Notes: generated by a model from the sequence alone, not told the origin. A stretch of DNA of 64,000 bases from JBBSBL01 sp963735885 (GCA_963735885.1 CAVTMP010000007.1:186001-250000), one strand, 5' to 3'. Numbered from the stretch's first letter, positions 32,786 through 40,404 are shown. A program made the numbers and translations.

Positions 32786-34315
32786 CTACTTCCAGCAGGC
32801 CCGGCCGGAGCAGCGCTTCAGCCGCCGCAGGCGCGCGGCGAGCCGCGCCCGCTCGGCTCGGTAGCGCGGCGAGGACACCACGTTGCGCAGCTCGTAGGGA
32901 TCCCGCCGGAGGTCGTACAGCTCCCGCTCCCCGGTGGAGTGCTCGACGTAGCTCCAGCGACCGGTGCGCACGCCCTGATACCAGCGCTGATTCGTCTGCG
33001 GGCCGGTTTCGATCACGATCGGGCGGCCGTAGCGCGCGCGGGCGCTACGCGCCAGGGGCAGCAGCGACCGGCCGTCCATGACCCGACGGGCCCGCGCCTT
33101 CGCCGCATCGACGATCGTCGGGGCGAGATCCGTGTTGGCGACGAAGTCGCTCACCCGGGCCCCGCGACGCACGCCGGGTCCGCGGAGGATGAGCGGGACC
33201 CGCAGGGACTCCTCGAACGGTACGTACTTCCCGCTCGGGATCCGGTGCTCGCCGTGCATGAACCCGTTGTCGGAGGTGAAGATGATCAGCGTCCGGTCGA
33301 GCTCGCCGGCGGCTCCGAGCGCGCCGACGATCCGGCCGACCGCCTCGTCGACCGCCAGCAGCGACTCCATCCGCCCGTGCCAGTTGCGGTTGAGGCGCGC
33401 GAGCGCGGCCGGTCCGAGCAGTGGCCGGAAGCGGACGTAGGAGAGCTTGTCGCTCACGTCGGCCTCGTTGAACGACGGGGGCCGCGGCAGCGGGAAGCGC
33501 GCGAGGTTCCCGGCGTGCCGCGGCGCGGGACGAGGATCCGGCAGGGCGCGGGCGCCGCGAGCGCGCGCCGCCTCGGCATGTGGCGCGAGGAACGCGAGCG
33601 AGAGGAAGAAGGGCTGCGATCGCGGCGCCCGCTCGTCGATGTAGCGCACCGCCTTGTCCGCGTACACGTCGGTCTGGTAGCCCCGGCCGGTCGCGGGGAC
33701 GCCCGGGTAGAGCACCGGCTTGCCACGCTCGAGCAGCGTGAAGTTGTACATCCGGTAGGTCGAGGGATCGAGCGACCCGTGCCACTCCCGCCACCCCGGC
33801 GGCACCGCGGCGGTGGCGTTCCCCCTCGCCGGGTTCCCGTAGCCGTTGAGGTACTTGCCGATGTGCGCGGTGTGGTAGCCCGCCGCGGTCATCCACGCGG
33901 GCAGCGAGTTCGACTCCCGCAGGGCCGGACTGCGCAGCGCGTGGAACGTCGCGTAGCCGCCGCTCGGCGGGGCGTTGAAGAGCACGTGGTGGTTGTGGGC
34001 GTACTGGCCCGTCAGGAAGGTCGTGCGGGACGGGCAGCACAGCGAGTAGGTCACGAACGAGTTCGTGAACGTCGTCCCCTGGTCGACCAGGTAGCGCCGC
34101 ACGTTCGGCATGAAGCGCAGCGAGCGCAGGTCCTGGTCGTCGGTCATGATCATGACGACGTTGGGCTTCGCCGGTCCCCGCCCGACCGCGCCCGCCGATC
34201 GCTCGGAGCGCGACTGCGCAGCGAGCGCGAGGCCACCGGCGGCGGCGAGCGCGCCGACGACGGCGAGCACCGAGACCACCCACGGCAGCGACGACGATCG
34301 TGCAGGTCGATCCAT
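32786..34315 (-). CDS. Secreted or membrane-anchored sulfatase
   Basis: A 509-residue sulfatase of the arylsulfatase/alkaline-phosphatase superfamily. A signal anchor at residues 9-35 (SLPWVVSVLAVVGALAAAGG) is followed by KPNVVMIMTDDQD near 50 (metal ligands). The catalytic CCPSRTTFLTGQYAHNHH near 97 holds the C-x-P-S-R motif whose Cys becomes formylglycine. Then come GYHTAHIGKYLNGYG, PFFLSLAFLAPHAEA, and the distal metal site IIFTSDNGFMHGEHR near 340. ATG 34315 is supported by GGAGGAGGGG. The C-terminus is short and basic. The formylglycine-generating enzyme is not in the window. Likely acts on a sulfated glycan or ester outside the cell. Confidence 0.92.
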   Translation of the reverse strand: MDRPARSSSLPWVVSVLAVVGALAAAGGLALAAQSRSERSAGAVGRGPAKPNVVMIMTDDQDLRSLRFMPNVRRYLVDQGTTFTNSFVTYSLCCPSRTTFLTGQYAHNHHVLFNAPPSGGYATFHALRSPALRESNSLPAWMTAAGYHTAHIGKYLNGYGNPARGNATAAVPPGWREWHGSLDPSTYRMYNFTLLERGKPVLYPGVPATGRGYQTDVYADKAVRYIDERAPRSQPFFLSLAFLAPHAEAARARGARALPDPRPAPRHAGNLARFPLPRPPSFNEADVSDKLSYVRFRPLLGPAALARLNRNWHGRMESLLAVDEAVGRIVGALGAAGELDRTLIIFTSDNGFMHGEHRIPSGKYVPFEESLRVPLILRGPGVRRGARVSDFVANTDLAPTIVDAAKARARRVMDGRSLLPLARSARARYGRPIVIETGPQTNQRWYQGVRTGRWSYVEHSTGERELYDLRRDPYELRNVVSSPRYRAERARLAARLRRLKRCSGRACWK

Positions 34316-34481
34316 CCCCTCCTCCTCCCGGGCGGGACACGGCCCGTGCCTCTTGCCGCAATGAACACGCGGCGTGCGGCCGAGTTGCGCGAGCCCGGCA
34401 ATGTCCCTCGCGTCCGCGCGGTCGTCACGGCGCGCCCTCGGACGCCCGGTGCGCCCAGTGCCTGCACGCGGCGCCGGGGGG

Positions 34482-34823
34482 TCAGCGGGTTGCGCGGCGG
34501 CGGGGTGCCATGCGGGGCGTGTCGCTGCGGTCCGCGTGTGCAGCGAGGACGTAGGCGAGAGCGTCATCCAGAGGAGACCGGCGGACGTGCTTGCGGCGGA
34601 CGTGCTTGCGGCGGACGTGCTTGCAGCGCCCGTGGACGCGCTTCCTGCTGCTCGCGCACCTCGTCTTGTGGGTGTGCGCGGCGATCCTGGCGGACGATGT
34701 GGCCGACGCGGTCGACGGCGAGAGAACCGACGCGAAGACGAGCGCCGCGACGGCGGTCGCGATCACCGCGATGGCGGCTGCGAGACGGCCGCGCGCGGCG
34801 ATGGTGTGGAACGTGTGATGCAA
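34482..34823 (-). CDS. Putative small basic secreted protein with KHVRR repeats
   Basis: A 113-codon frame from a TTG at 34823; GGGAGG abuts the TTG, so an internal GTG may be the real start. A clear signal peptide (GRLAAAIAVIATAVAALVFA, then STASATS) is followed by a Cys-containing basic region and three KHVRR units made by perfect 15-bp repeats. The last 35 residues look less protein-like. No known family. It is a single gene divergent from the YbaK copy 2 region. Existence is likely but the start is unsure. Confidence 0.5.
   Translation of the reverse strand: MHHTFHTIAARGRLAAAIAVIATAVAALVFASVLSPSTASATSSARIAAHTHKTRCASSRKRVHGRCKHVRRKHVRRKHVRRSPLDDALAYVLAAHADRSDTPRMAPRRRATR
34580..34624. repeat. 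Three perfect 15-bp tandem repeats
   Basis: GGCGGACGTGCTTGC repeated three times without mismatch (34580-34594, 34595-34609, 34610-34624), in frame within the small basic secreted protein and encoding KHVRR-type units. Confidence 0.95.
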
Positions 34824-35013
34824 CCTCCCGGGGAGATCGGGCTTGGCAGGACGACCGGCGATGATCGGGACGGCGGAGCAAGCGTGGCGGAAGATGGTCT
34901 CTCCTTGTGCGGGATGGCCGATGCCTCAACGTCCTCATGACGGGCGAGCCGGGCGCGATCTTCCCTCCGGTCCCGTTCTCGCTCAGCGCCGGGCGCTCAG
35001 GGTCGACGCGCAA

Positions 35014-35611
35014 CCCACCTGGGGGCTTCTACAGATGCGCGGCCCCGCGGACTCCGCCTAGGCTGGCCGGGACCAGGCGACAAAGGAGCCGAGGATGGCT
35101 GGCGACGAACTCTCGACAGGCCCGGCGCGCGGGGAGGCGAGGGGCTCGGAGGCGCTGTTGAACTACCTGGGCGAGCGCGGGGTGCGATGCACGGTCGTGC
35201 CGCATGCGCAGACGTTCACCGCTCGAGGCGAGGCGGGGGAGGCCGCGTTCGATCCCGGCTGCGCCGCCAAGACCGTGGTGCTCGTCGGCGATGACGGCTT
35301 CACGTTCGCCGTGGTGCCCGCGTCCGAGCGAGTGGACCTGCGCAAGGTCCGCGACCTCCTCGGAAGCGGTCGCCACCACCTGCGGATGGCGACCGAGGCC
35401 GAGCTCGCCGACGGGTTCCCCCACTACGAGGTCGGCGCGATACCGCCCGTGGGACCCGACATCGCGCCCGAGATCATGGACGAGCGACTCACCCGGCACG
35501 AGCGCGTCCTGTGCAGCGGAGGCGACCACCGGCACGCGGTGGCTCATCGCGATGAAGGACCTGATGGCGCTCGCACGGCCCCAGGTTGCCGACATCTGCG
35601 AGACGCTCGCC
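35014..35611 (+). repeat. Long direct repeat, copy 2 (YbaK gene and promoter)
   Basis: Second copy of 13513-14106. The leader core CTTCTACAGATGCGCG and the coding region to the stop are conserved; the right end coincides with the IS630 insertion point. Confidence 0.9.
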
Positions 35612-35614
35612 TAG
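35095..35614 (+). pseudogene. YbaK-type deacylase-like gene, copy 2, frameshifted
   Basis: ATG 35095 with AAGGAG upstream. The first 147 codons match copy 1 with few changes (for example ELSTGPARGEARGSEALLNY). At 35541-35542 one extra G shifts the frame: copy 1 reads HRHAV then LIDMKDLMALAQPRVADICE, while here LIAMKDLMALARPQVADICETLA continues in the next frame to the TAG at 35612. Unshifted translation would run into the transposase region to 35697 with an unrelated tail. The TA of the TAG stop is the target duplication of the IS630 element. It is either a decayed duplicate or a sequencing error. Confidence 0.85.
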
Positions 35615-35640
35615 TGGAGGATCAGGCAACGTTTGCCGTG
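35614..35640 (+). repeat. IS630 left terminal inverted repeat
   Basis: Starts GTGG and contains GGCAACGTTTGCCG, shared with the right end in inverse orientation. Confidence 0.9.
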
Positions 35641-36698
35641 TTGACGACGGCTTGTAGCCGGCGGTCGTCGTTGTGGTGGTTGCGCCAGGTGATGTAGCGG
35701 CGGATGAGCCGCGCTTGGGTGGCGTGGTCGGGGTGGTCGGTGCCGTCGAGGGTGAAGTAGCGCAGTGCCTTGAACTGCGCCTCGATGCGGTTCAGCCATG
35801 AGCCGTAGTGCGGGGTGTAGGCGAGCTCGACGTTGTGGTCGGCCGCCCACTCGCGGATCTGGTCGCCGAGGTGGGGGCTGAAGTTGTCGAGGATGAAGTG
35901 CAGCCGGACTTGGGGCGGGTGGAGCGAGCGCAGGTAGCGGCAGAAGGCGAGGAACTCGACGCGGGTCTTGCGCTTCTTGATGTGGCCGTAGAGGCGGTCG
36001 CGGCCGATGTCGTAGGCGCCGAGCATGTGGCGGACGCCGTGCGGGCGCTTGTAGGTGGCGCGGATCCGCCGCGGCTTGCGAAGCGGCGCCCAGGCCTTGC
36101 CGCCTGGCTGCGGCTGGATGTTCAGCGGCCCGAACTCGTCGAGGCAGATGACGGTCGCCCGGCCCGTGTCGGCGAGCTCGTAGAGCTCGAGGATGCGGTT
36201 CTTCTTCGGCTCGAACGCAGGGTCGTTGGAGCGCTTCCAGGTCCTCACCGCTTGAAAGGAGACGCCCTCCTCGCGCAGCAGGCCGCGCAGCCCTTCGTGG
36301 GAGATGTCCGTGACCACCCCCTCGGCGACCAGGTAGTCGGCCAGCTTCGCCAGGCTCCAGGTCGCGAACGGCCGCCCGAGGTCGCTCGGGACCGACAAGG
36401 CGATCTTCTTGATCGCCCGCCGCTGGGGCAGCGTGAACGTCGGCGGACGCCCGCCCGCGTAGCGCGGATAGAGCGCGTCGAACCCGTCGCGGTTGAAGTT
36501 GTGGATCACCTCGCGGACGGTGTCCGCATCGGTGAACACGACCTCGCTGACCCGCGCCGGGCCCATCCGCTGCGCCGACAACAACACGATCTGCGCGCGG
36601 CGCCACGTCACCACCGACCCGCTGCCGCGACGCACGATCCGCAAGAGCCGGTTGCCCTCCTCGTTCGTGATCTCCCGCAGCACCACCCTGGCCGCCAT
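35622..36698 (-). CDS. IS630-family DDE transposase
   Basis: A 358-residue transposase. An N-terminal helix-turn-helix region (about 30-75, RRAQIVLLSAQRMGPARVSE) and a second HTH/winged segment (ATWSLAKLADYLVAEGVV near 115) precede an RNase H-like DDE domain. Its acidic residues are in VICLDEFGPLN near 175, FILDNFSPHLG near 265, and SWLNRIEAQF near 300. ATG 36698 with GGAGGGG upstream is the start; GTG 36725 is a weaker alternative. The protein is full length and free of stops. It mediates cut-and-paste movement at TA targets. Confidence 0.95.
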   Translation of the reverse strand: MAARVVLREITNEEGNRLLRIVRRGSGSVVTWRRAQIVLLSAQRMGPARVSEVVFTDADTVREVIHNFNRDGFDALYPRYAGGRPPTFTLPQRRAIKKIALSVPSDLGRPFATWSLAKLADYLVAEGVVTDISHEGLRGLLREEGVSFQAVRTWKRSNDPAFEPKKNRILELYELADTGRATVICLDEFGPLNIQPQPGGKAWAPLRKPRRIRATYKRPHGVRHMLGAYDIGRDRLYGHIKKRKTRVEFLAFCRYLRSLHPPQVRLHFILDNFSPHLGDQIREWAADHNVELAYTPHYGSWLNRIEAQFKALRYFTLDGTDHPDHATQARLIRRYITWRNHHNDDRRLQAVVNTANVA

Positions 36699-36771
36699 CT
36701 TCCCCTCCCGGTCGAGAACCCGCACCGGGCGAGGCCTTCGGCGGCGAGCGCCAAGCCCCCTGTTATGAAAA

Positions 36772-36797
36772 CCGGCAAACGTTGCCGGTCACACCAC
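36772..36797 (-). repeat. IS630 right terminal inverted repeat
   Basis: Contains CGGCAAACGTTGCC and ends in CCAC, the reverse complement pattern of the left end. Confidence 0.9.
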
Positions 36798-36822
36798 TAG
36801 CTCGGCTTCACCGGGCCCGGCC

Positions 36823-38283
36823 ATGAGGATCCCCTTCTCAGGACGCGTCCTGCTCCTCGGTTGTGGCTCCGTCTCGCAGTGCTTCCAGCCGCTCGCCCTT
36901 CGTCACCTCGAGATGGACTTCTCGAGGTTCACGATCATGGACTTCGAGGACCTGCGGAGCGCGGTTCCTGACACGCTGGCCGCGGGCGCGAACTACGTGC
37001 AGGACCGCGTCACGCCCGAGAATCTGGCGACTCTGCTCGGCCGGCATCTCGGCTCCGGCGACCTGCTGATCGACCTCGCCTGGAACATCGACTGCGGCGC
37101 GATCGTGCAGTGGTGCCACGACAACGGCGTGCTCTACGTCAACACCGCGTCGGAGGTCTGGGATCCGTACGAGGGCGTCGGCTCGGTCCCGCCGACCGAC
37201 CGCACCCTGTACACGCGCCATTTGGGGCTCCGCAGCCTCCGCGACGGCTGGATTGAACCCGGACCGACCGCCGTGGTCGAGCACGGCGCCAACCCGGGGC
37301 TCGTCAGCCACTGGACGAAGGTCGCGCTGCTGGACATCGCGGAGGCGATGCTCGAGCGGGACCTCCCGCGCGAGACCGGACGCAGATCCGCGCTTGAGAG
37401 CGCAGCTGCCGACGGTGACTATGCCTCACTGGCGATGCACACCGGCACGAAGGTGATCCACATCTCCGAACGCGACACCCAGATCCCTGACAGGCCGAAG
37501 GAGGTCGGCGAGTTCGTCAACACCTGGTCGGTGGCGGGGTTCCATGAGGAGGGGATCGCGCCCGCCGAGATGGGCTGGGGCACGCACGAGCGGCGCCTGC
37601 CGCAATTCGCCGCCGTGCACCGGTTTGGCCCGGGCAACCAGATCTGCCTGGCGCAGATGGGGATCAACACCTACGTCCGCTCCTGGGTTCCCATCGGCGG
37701 CGAGATCATCGGCATGGTCGTCCGCCACGGCGAGGCCTTCACGATCAGCGACCACCTCACCGTCTGGGAGGGCGGCACGCCGATCTACCGCCCGACGGTC
37801 CACTACGCCTACCTTCCCGCCGACGCCGCGATCGCTTCGCTTCACGAGCTCAAGATGCGTGGCTACGAGCTTCAGCCGAGACAGCGGATCATGAACGACG
37901 AGATCATCGACGGCAGGGACGAGCTCGGCGTGCTGCTCATGGGCCACGACCTCACCGGCTGGTGGACGGGCTCGCAGCTGGACATCCACGAGACCCGGCG
38001 GCTGGTCCCCCACCAGAACGCCACGACCCTGCAGGTGGCCGCCTCCGTGCTCGGCGCGCTGTCGTGGATGATCCGCAACCCGCGCGAGGGGCTATGCGTG
38101 CCCGACGAGCTCCCGCACCGCGAGGTGCTCGACGTCGCCGGCCACTACCTCGGCCCGTGCCCCAGCACCCAGAGCAACTGGACACCGCTTCGCAACCGCT
38201 ACGACCCCTTCGAGCGCTTCGGCCGCCCTCGCCCCCAGGACGAGGACACGTGGCAGTTCGAGACGTTCAGGGCCCACATGTAG
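36823..38283 (+). CDS. hss: Homospermidine synthase
   Basis: A 486-residue protein matching the bacterial homospermidine synthase family (usual length about 480). The Rossmann motif VLLLGCGSVSQCFQPL near residue 10 binds NAD+. WDPYEGVGSVPPTDRTLYTRH, VVEHGANPGLVSHWTK, and the C-terminal LLMGHDLTGWWTGSQLD and TQSNWTPLRNRYDPFERFGR are characteristic. The enzyme makes homospermidine from putrescine in an NAD-dependent reaction. It lies between the IS630 element and a tRNA-Thr 3' remnant with no polyamine genes near it, so acquisition by transfer is likely. ATG 36823 lies 25 bp inside the post-IS sequence; no strong ribosome site is visible. Confidence 0.92.
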   Translation: MRIPFSGRVLLLGCGSVSQCFQPLALRHLEMDFSRFTIMDFEDLRSAVPDTLAAGANYVQDRVTPENLATLLGRHLGSGDLLIDLAWNIDCGAIVQWCHDNGVLYVNTASEVWDPYEGVGSVPPTDRTLYTRHLGLRSLRDGWIEPGPTAVVEHGANPGLVSHWTKVALLDIAEAMLERDLPRETGRRSALESAAADGDYASLAMHTGTKVIHISERDTQIPDRPKEVGEFVNTWSVAGFHEEGIAPAEMGWGTHERRLPQFAAVHRFGPGNQICLAQMGINTYVRSWVPIGGEIIGMVVRHGEAFTISDHLTVWEGGTPIYRPTVHYAYLPADAAIASLHELKMRGYELQPRQRIMNDEIIDGRDELGVLLMGHDLTGWWTGSQLDIHETRRLVPHQNATTLQVAASVLGALSWMIRNPREGLCVPDELPHREVLDVAGHYLGPCPSTQSNWTPLRNRYDPFERFGRPRPQDEDTWQFETFRAHM

Positions 38284-38284
38284 C

Positions 38285-38319
38285 CGAGAGCCGACGCGCG
38301 GACTCGAACCGGGACCCCT
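38285..38319 (-). repeat. tRNA-Thr 3'-end remnant, putative attachment site
   Basis: This 35-bp segment repeats the 3' end of the tRNA-Thr gene and its flank (39448-39483) in the same orientation, with one substitution and one missing base. It starts 2 bp after the homospermidine synthase stop. Copies of a tRNA 3' end at this spacing are the usual mark of site-specific integration. No integrase gene remains between the two copies. Confidence 0.75.
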
Positions 38320-38343
38320 CTCGAGGACGGCACCGAGGACGGA

Positions 38344-39152
38344 TCAGTCGTCGAACGGGGCGAGCTGCACCGCCAGCGGCAGTCCGCACTTGACGAGCAG
38401 CGAGAAGCGCCCGCCGGGGACCGCGTGCGCCTCGGCCCGCATCAGGCCGGCCAACTCGCGCTTGAAGCCGGCGGTGCGCGGGTGGGCCCGGAGCACCACA
38501 CGCGCGTTCTCCTCGGAGATGTCCCACAGGCGCAGACCGGCGCCATCGACCATCGCGCCCATCTGCACGTAACAGCCGAGCGCTCCGTCGCGTGCGGGCG
38601 TGACGCCCGGAGTGGTGTGAACGCAGACGGCGTCGGCGATCAGCTCGGCGTCGGCTTGAGGCTCCCCGCCGCGGCCGCAGACGCCAGTGCTCGGTCGGCC
38701 CCGCCGAGCGTGAAGTCGCGACCGGGCACGGACGGGGAGATGCCGAAGTCATGGACCAGTGCGGCGCAGTAGAAGAGCTCGCGGTCGAGCGCGGCGCCGT
38801 CGAGAGCGGCGAGCGCCAGCCCGTACATCCACGTGCGGTACGAGTGGCCGGCGATCGCCTTGGGTTGCTCGGCGCAGGCCGCCTCCGCCTCGCGCGCAAG
38901 GCGGGAGTCCGGCGGCTCGAACGAGCGGACGTCCACGTCGCGAGCGCCGTCGGGCACCCGTCCGAGCATCAGCTTCGCGCGGCCGATCGAGTTCTCAACC
39001 TGCCCGATCGCGATCGCGCCGACCAGCCGGCGGCGCTCGGCACCGGTGAGGCGCCCGCTCGTCCGGCGCGTCCACGCGAGCCCCCCGAGCCGGTCGGCAT
39101 CTGGCCTCGCCCTCACGCCCCGATCATGCCAAGCGCGCGCCCTGCTGCTCAT
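38344..39152 (-). pseudogene. HD-domain protein gene with a frameshift
   Basis: Two frames together make one HD-superfamily protein of about 260 residues. The first (ATG 39152 or GTG 39116) gives GQVENSIGRAKLMLGRVPDG, the first His in AIAGHSYRTWMYG, and the HD pair in YCAALVHDFGISPSVPG. It then hits a stop at 38640. The second continues ADAELIADAVCVHTTPG, NARVVLRAHPRTAGFKRELA and the end at 38344. Restoring one G to the G-run (C-run at 38664-38667) joins them exactly. HD proteins are metal-dependent phosphohydrolases; this one is closest in feel to cyanamide hydratase-like HD proteins. It is either a homopolymer sequencing error or a decayed gene inside the tRNA-flanked region. Confidence 0.75.
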
Positions 39153-39244
39153 CTCCTTGCGCGCGGTCGGGGGCCTCGCGGGCATGCGCTCTCGAGCAGG
39201 ATCCTCGACGGTGCGGCCCGGGCGCGCATGGTAGACACAGGGGC

Positions 39245-39421
39245 GTGGCCACCTTCTGCCTGATTCACGGCGCCTGGCACGACGGCTCGTGCTGGGAGCC
39301 GGTCGTGCTGAACCTCCAGGCGCTGGGTCACGACACGGTGGCGCCCGACCTGCCGCTCCACGATCCCACTGTTGCCAAAACGTTGCCAACACCGCCTCGG
39401 CGACCACCGCAAGCCCAGTGA
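39245..39421 (+). pseudogene. 5' stump of an alpha/beta hydrolase gene
   Basis: GTG 39245 opens a frame whose first 42 residues are a textbook alpha/beta hydrolase N-terminus (ATFCLIHGAWHDGSCWEPVV, then GHDTVAPDLPLHDPT). After about 39371 the homology stops abruptly and 16 unrelated codons (Pro/Arg-rich) lead to a TGA. Nucleophile, acid and His are all missing; a full gene would need about 190 more codons. The break point is followed by GTTGCCAAAACGTTGCC and the tRNA-Thr gene, so loss came from recombination at the tRNA locus. Confidence 0.75.
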
Positions 39422-39452
39422 AAAACCGCTGTTGAGCAGGGATTCTTCGAGA

Positions 39453-39524
39453 GCCGACGCCCGGACTCGAACCGGGGACCCCTTCATTACGAGTGAAGTG
39501 CTCTACCAGCTGAGCTACGTCGGC
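39453..39524 (-). tRNA. tRNA-Thr (anticodon CGT)
   Basis: Reading the minus strand gives a full 72-nt cloverleaf: acceptor GCCGACG/CGTCGGC (7 bp), D arm GCTC-AGCTGGTA-GAGC, anticodon stem CTTCA/TGAAG with loop CTCGTAA (anticodon CGT), a 5-nt variable loop, and T arm CCCGG-TTCGAGT-CCGGG. CCA is not encoded. Its 3' end is repeated at 38285-38319, marking it as an integration target. Confidence 0.95.
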
Positions 39525-39698
39525 ACGCGGGGCCGATCGGCGTAGAGGCCGCCGGCCGGCCCCGGCGCGGCCATGCTAGCGCGGGTGGTCGCGCCAGACG
39601 GGAGGACGCCCCCAGCGCATCCCCGCGGCCTTCCGAGCGGTGCCCGCCGCTGCGGGCCGCCGCCCCCCAGGATCCCCGCGGTCGGGCAGGCCCACTAC
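39525..39698. other. Spacer upstream of the toxin-antitoxin operon
   Basis: GC-rich, no gene recognised; contains the tRNA-Thr promoter region (minus strand) and leads into the 7-bp repeats of the antitoxin promoter. Confidence 0.5.
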
Positions 39699-39724
39699 AG
39701 GTGGCAGGTGGTAGGTGGTAGAGT
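39699..39724 (+). promoter_or_regulatory. Antitoxin operator/promoter: three AGGTGGY repeats and -10 TAGAGT
   Basis: AGGTGGC-AGGTGGT-AGGTGGT (39699-39719) are 7-bp direct repeats directly abutting TAGAGT (39719-39724), which is 10 nt before the antitoxin ATG. Ribbon-helix-helix antitoxins bind short tandem repeats, so autorepression here is likely. Confidence 0.6.
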
Positions 39725-39734
39725 ACCTTTCATC

Positions 39735-39962
39735 ATGAAGAAGACATCGATCTACCTCGACCCGGACATCGACCGGGCCCTGGCGCGGCGAGCCGTCAAC
39801 GAGGGGACCACCAAGGCAGAGGTCATCCGGCGTGCGCTGGCCGAGGCCGCGGCGCCCGTCCTCGTGCGGCGGCCGCGTGCCAGGGCCGCCTTCGACGGTC
39901 CGCCGGACCTCGCCGCGGCGACCGATCGCCACCTCGCCGAGACCGGTTTCGGCGAGAACTGA
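39735..39962 (+). CDS. Ribbon-helix-helix antitoxin (VapB/CopG type)
   Basis: A 75-residue protein with start ATG 39735. Residues 1-42 are a ribbon-helix-helix domain: MKKTSIYLDPDIDRALARRA (strand plus helix A), then EGTTKAEVIRRALAEAA (helix B). The C-terminal 30 residues are less structured and would fold onto the toxin (RPRARAAFDGPPDL). It is followed 13 bp later by a PIN-domain toxin, the usual order. Transcription appears leaderless from TAGAGT over an operator of AGGTGGY repeats. It lies beside a tRNA integration scar, typical for such stabilising pairs. Confidence 0.9.
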   Translation: MKKTSIYLDPDIDRALARRAVNEGTTKAEVIRRALAEAAAPVLVRRPRARAAFDGPPDLAAATDRHLAETGFGEN

Positions 39963-39975
39963 CCGGGACGCTCCG

Positions 39976-40404
39976 ATGGCCGCGATCGTCCTCGACACCT
40001 CGGTCGCGGTCGCGTTCATGAACCGGAGCGACGAGCACCACGAGGTCGTCACGGCCTGGCTCGGGACCACCACCGAGTCGCTGGTGACCAGCCCGCTCGT
40101 CCTCGCCGAGGTCGACCATCTGGTCGCCACCCGCGGCGGCCCGGCGGGCCGGGCCGCCTGGCACCGCGACCTCGCCGACGGCGCCTACGACGTCGAGTGG
40201 TGGCCCGGCGCCGAGGCCGAGGCCGCCACGGTGGCCGACCGGTACCGCCACCTTCGTCTCGGCCTCACCGACGCGAGCGTCGTCGTGCTCGCCTCGCGCG
40301 TGTCGAGCATCCGCATCGCGACGCTCGACGAGCGCCACTTCCGCGCCGTCGCGCCGCTCGGCGACGCCCCCGCCTTCGAGCTCCTCCCGGCCGACGCCCC
40401 CTGA
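39976..40404 (+). CDS. PIN-domain toxin (VapC type)
   Basis: A 142-residue PIN-domain ribonuclease. The acidic active-site residues are in IVLDTSVAVAFMNRSDEHH (Asp near 7), LVLAEVDHLV (Glu near 43), and LGLTDASVVVLASR (Asp near 98), with a final IATLDERHFRAV (Asp near 117). Toxins of this class cleave tRNA or rRNA when the antitoxin is degraded. ATG 39976 lies 13 bp after the antitoxin stop. The protein is full length with all catalytic acids present, so it is probably functional. Confidence 0.92.
   Translation: MAAIVLDTSVAVAFMNRSDEHHEVVTAWLGTTTESLVTSPLVLAEVDHLVATRGGPAGRAAWHRDLADGAYDVEWWPGAEAEAATVADRYRHLRLGLTDASVVVLASRVSSIRIATLDERHFRAVAPLGDAPAFELLPADAP

Larger units (their letters stand above)
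35614..36797 (-). mobile_element. IS630-family insertion sequence, complete
   Basis: An element of 1184 bp bounded by TA dinucleotides at 35612-35613 and 36798-36799, the target duplication typical of IS630/Tc1-mariner elements. The ends are imperfect inverted repeats of about 26 bp: left GTGGAGGATCAGGCAACGTT, right (reversed) GTGGTGTGACCGGCAACGTT, both continuing TTGCCG. The single transposase gene fills it on the minus strand. Intact ends and ORF suggest it is recent and possibly active. It sits at the stop codon of YbaK copy 2 and just before homospermidine synthase. Confidence 0.93.

Noticed and set aside
34564..35013. 149-codon minus-strand ORF upstream of the KHVRR protein
   Set aside because: Overlaps the better-supported small secreted protein in another frame and has Arg/Pro-rich shadow composition without a signal.
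35095..35697. YbaK copy 2 with a novel 54-residue C-terminus
   Set aside because: The tail is shifted-frame sequence that runs into the IS630 transposase region; the ancestral end is intact in the adjacent frame.
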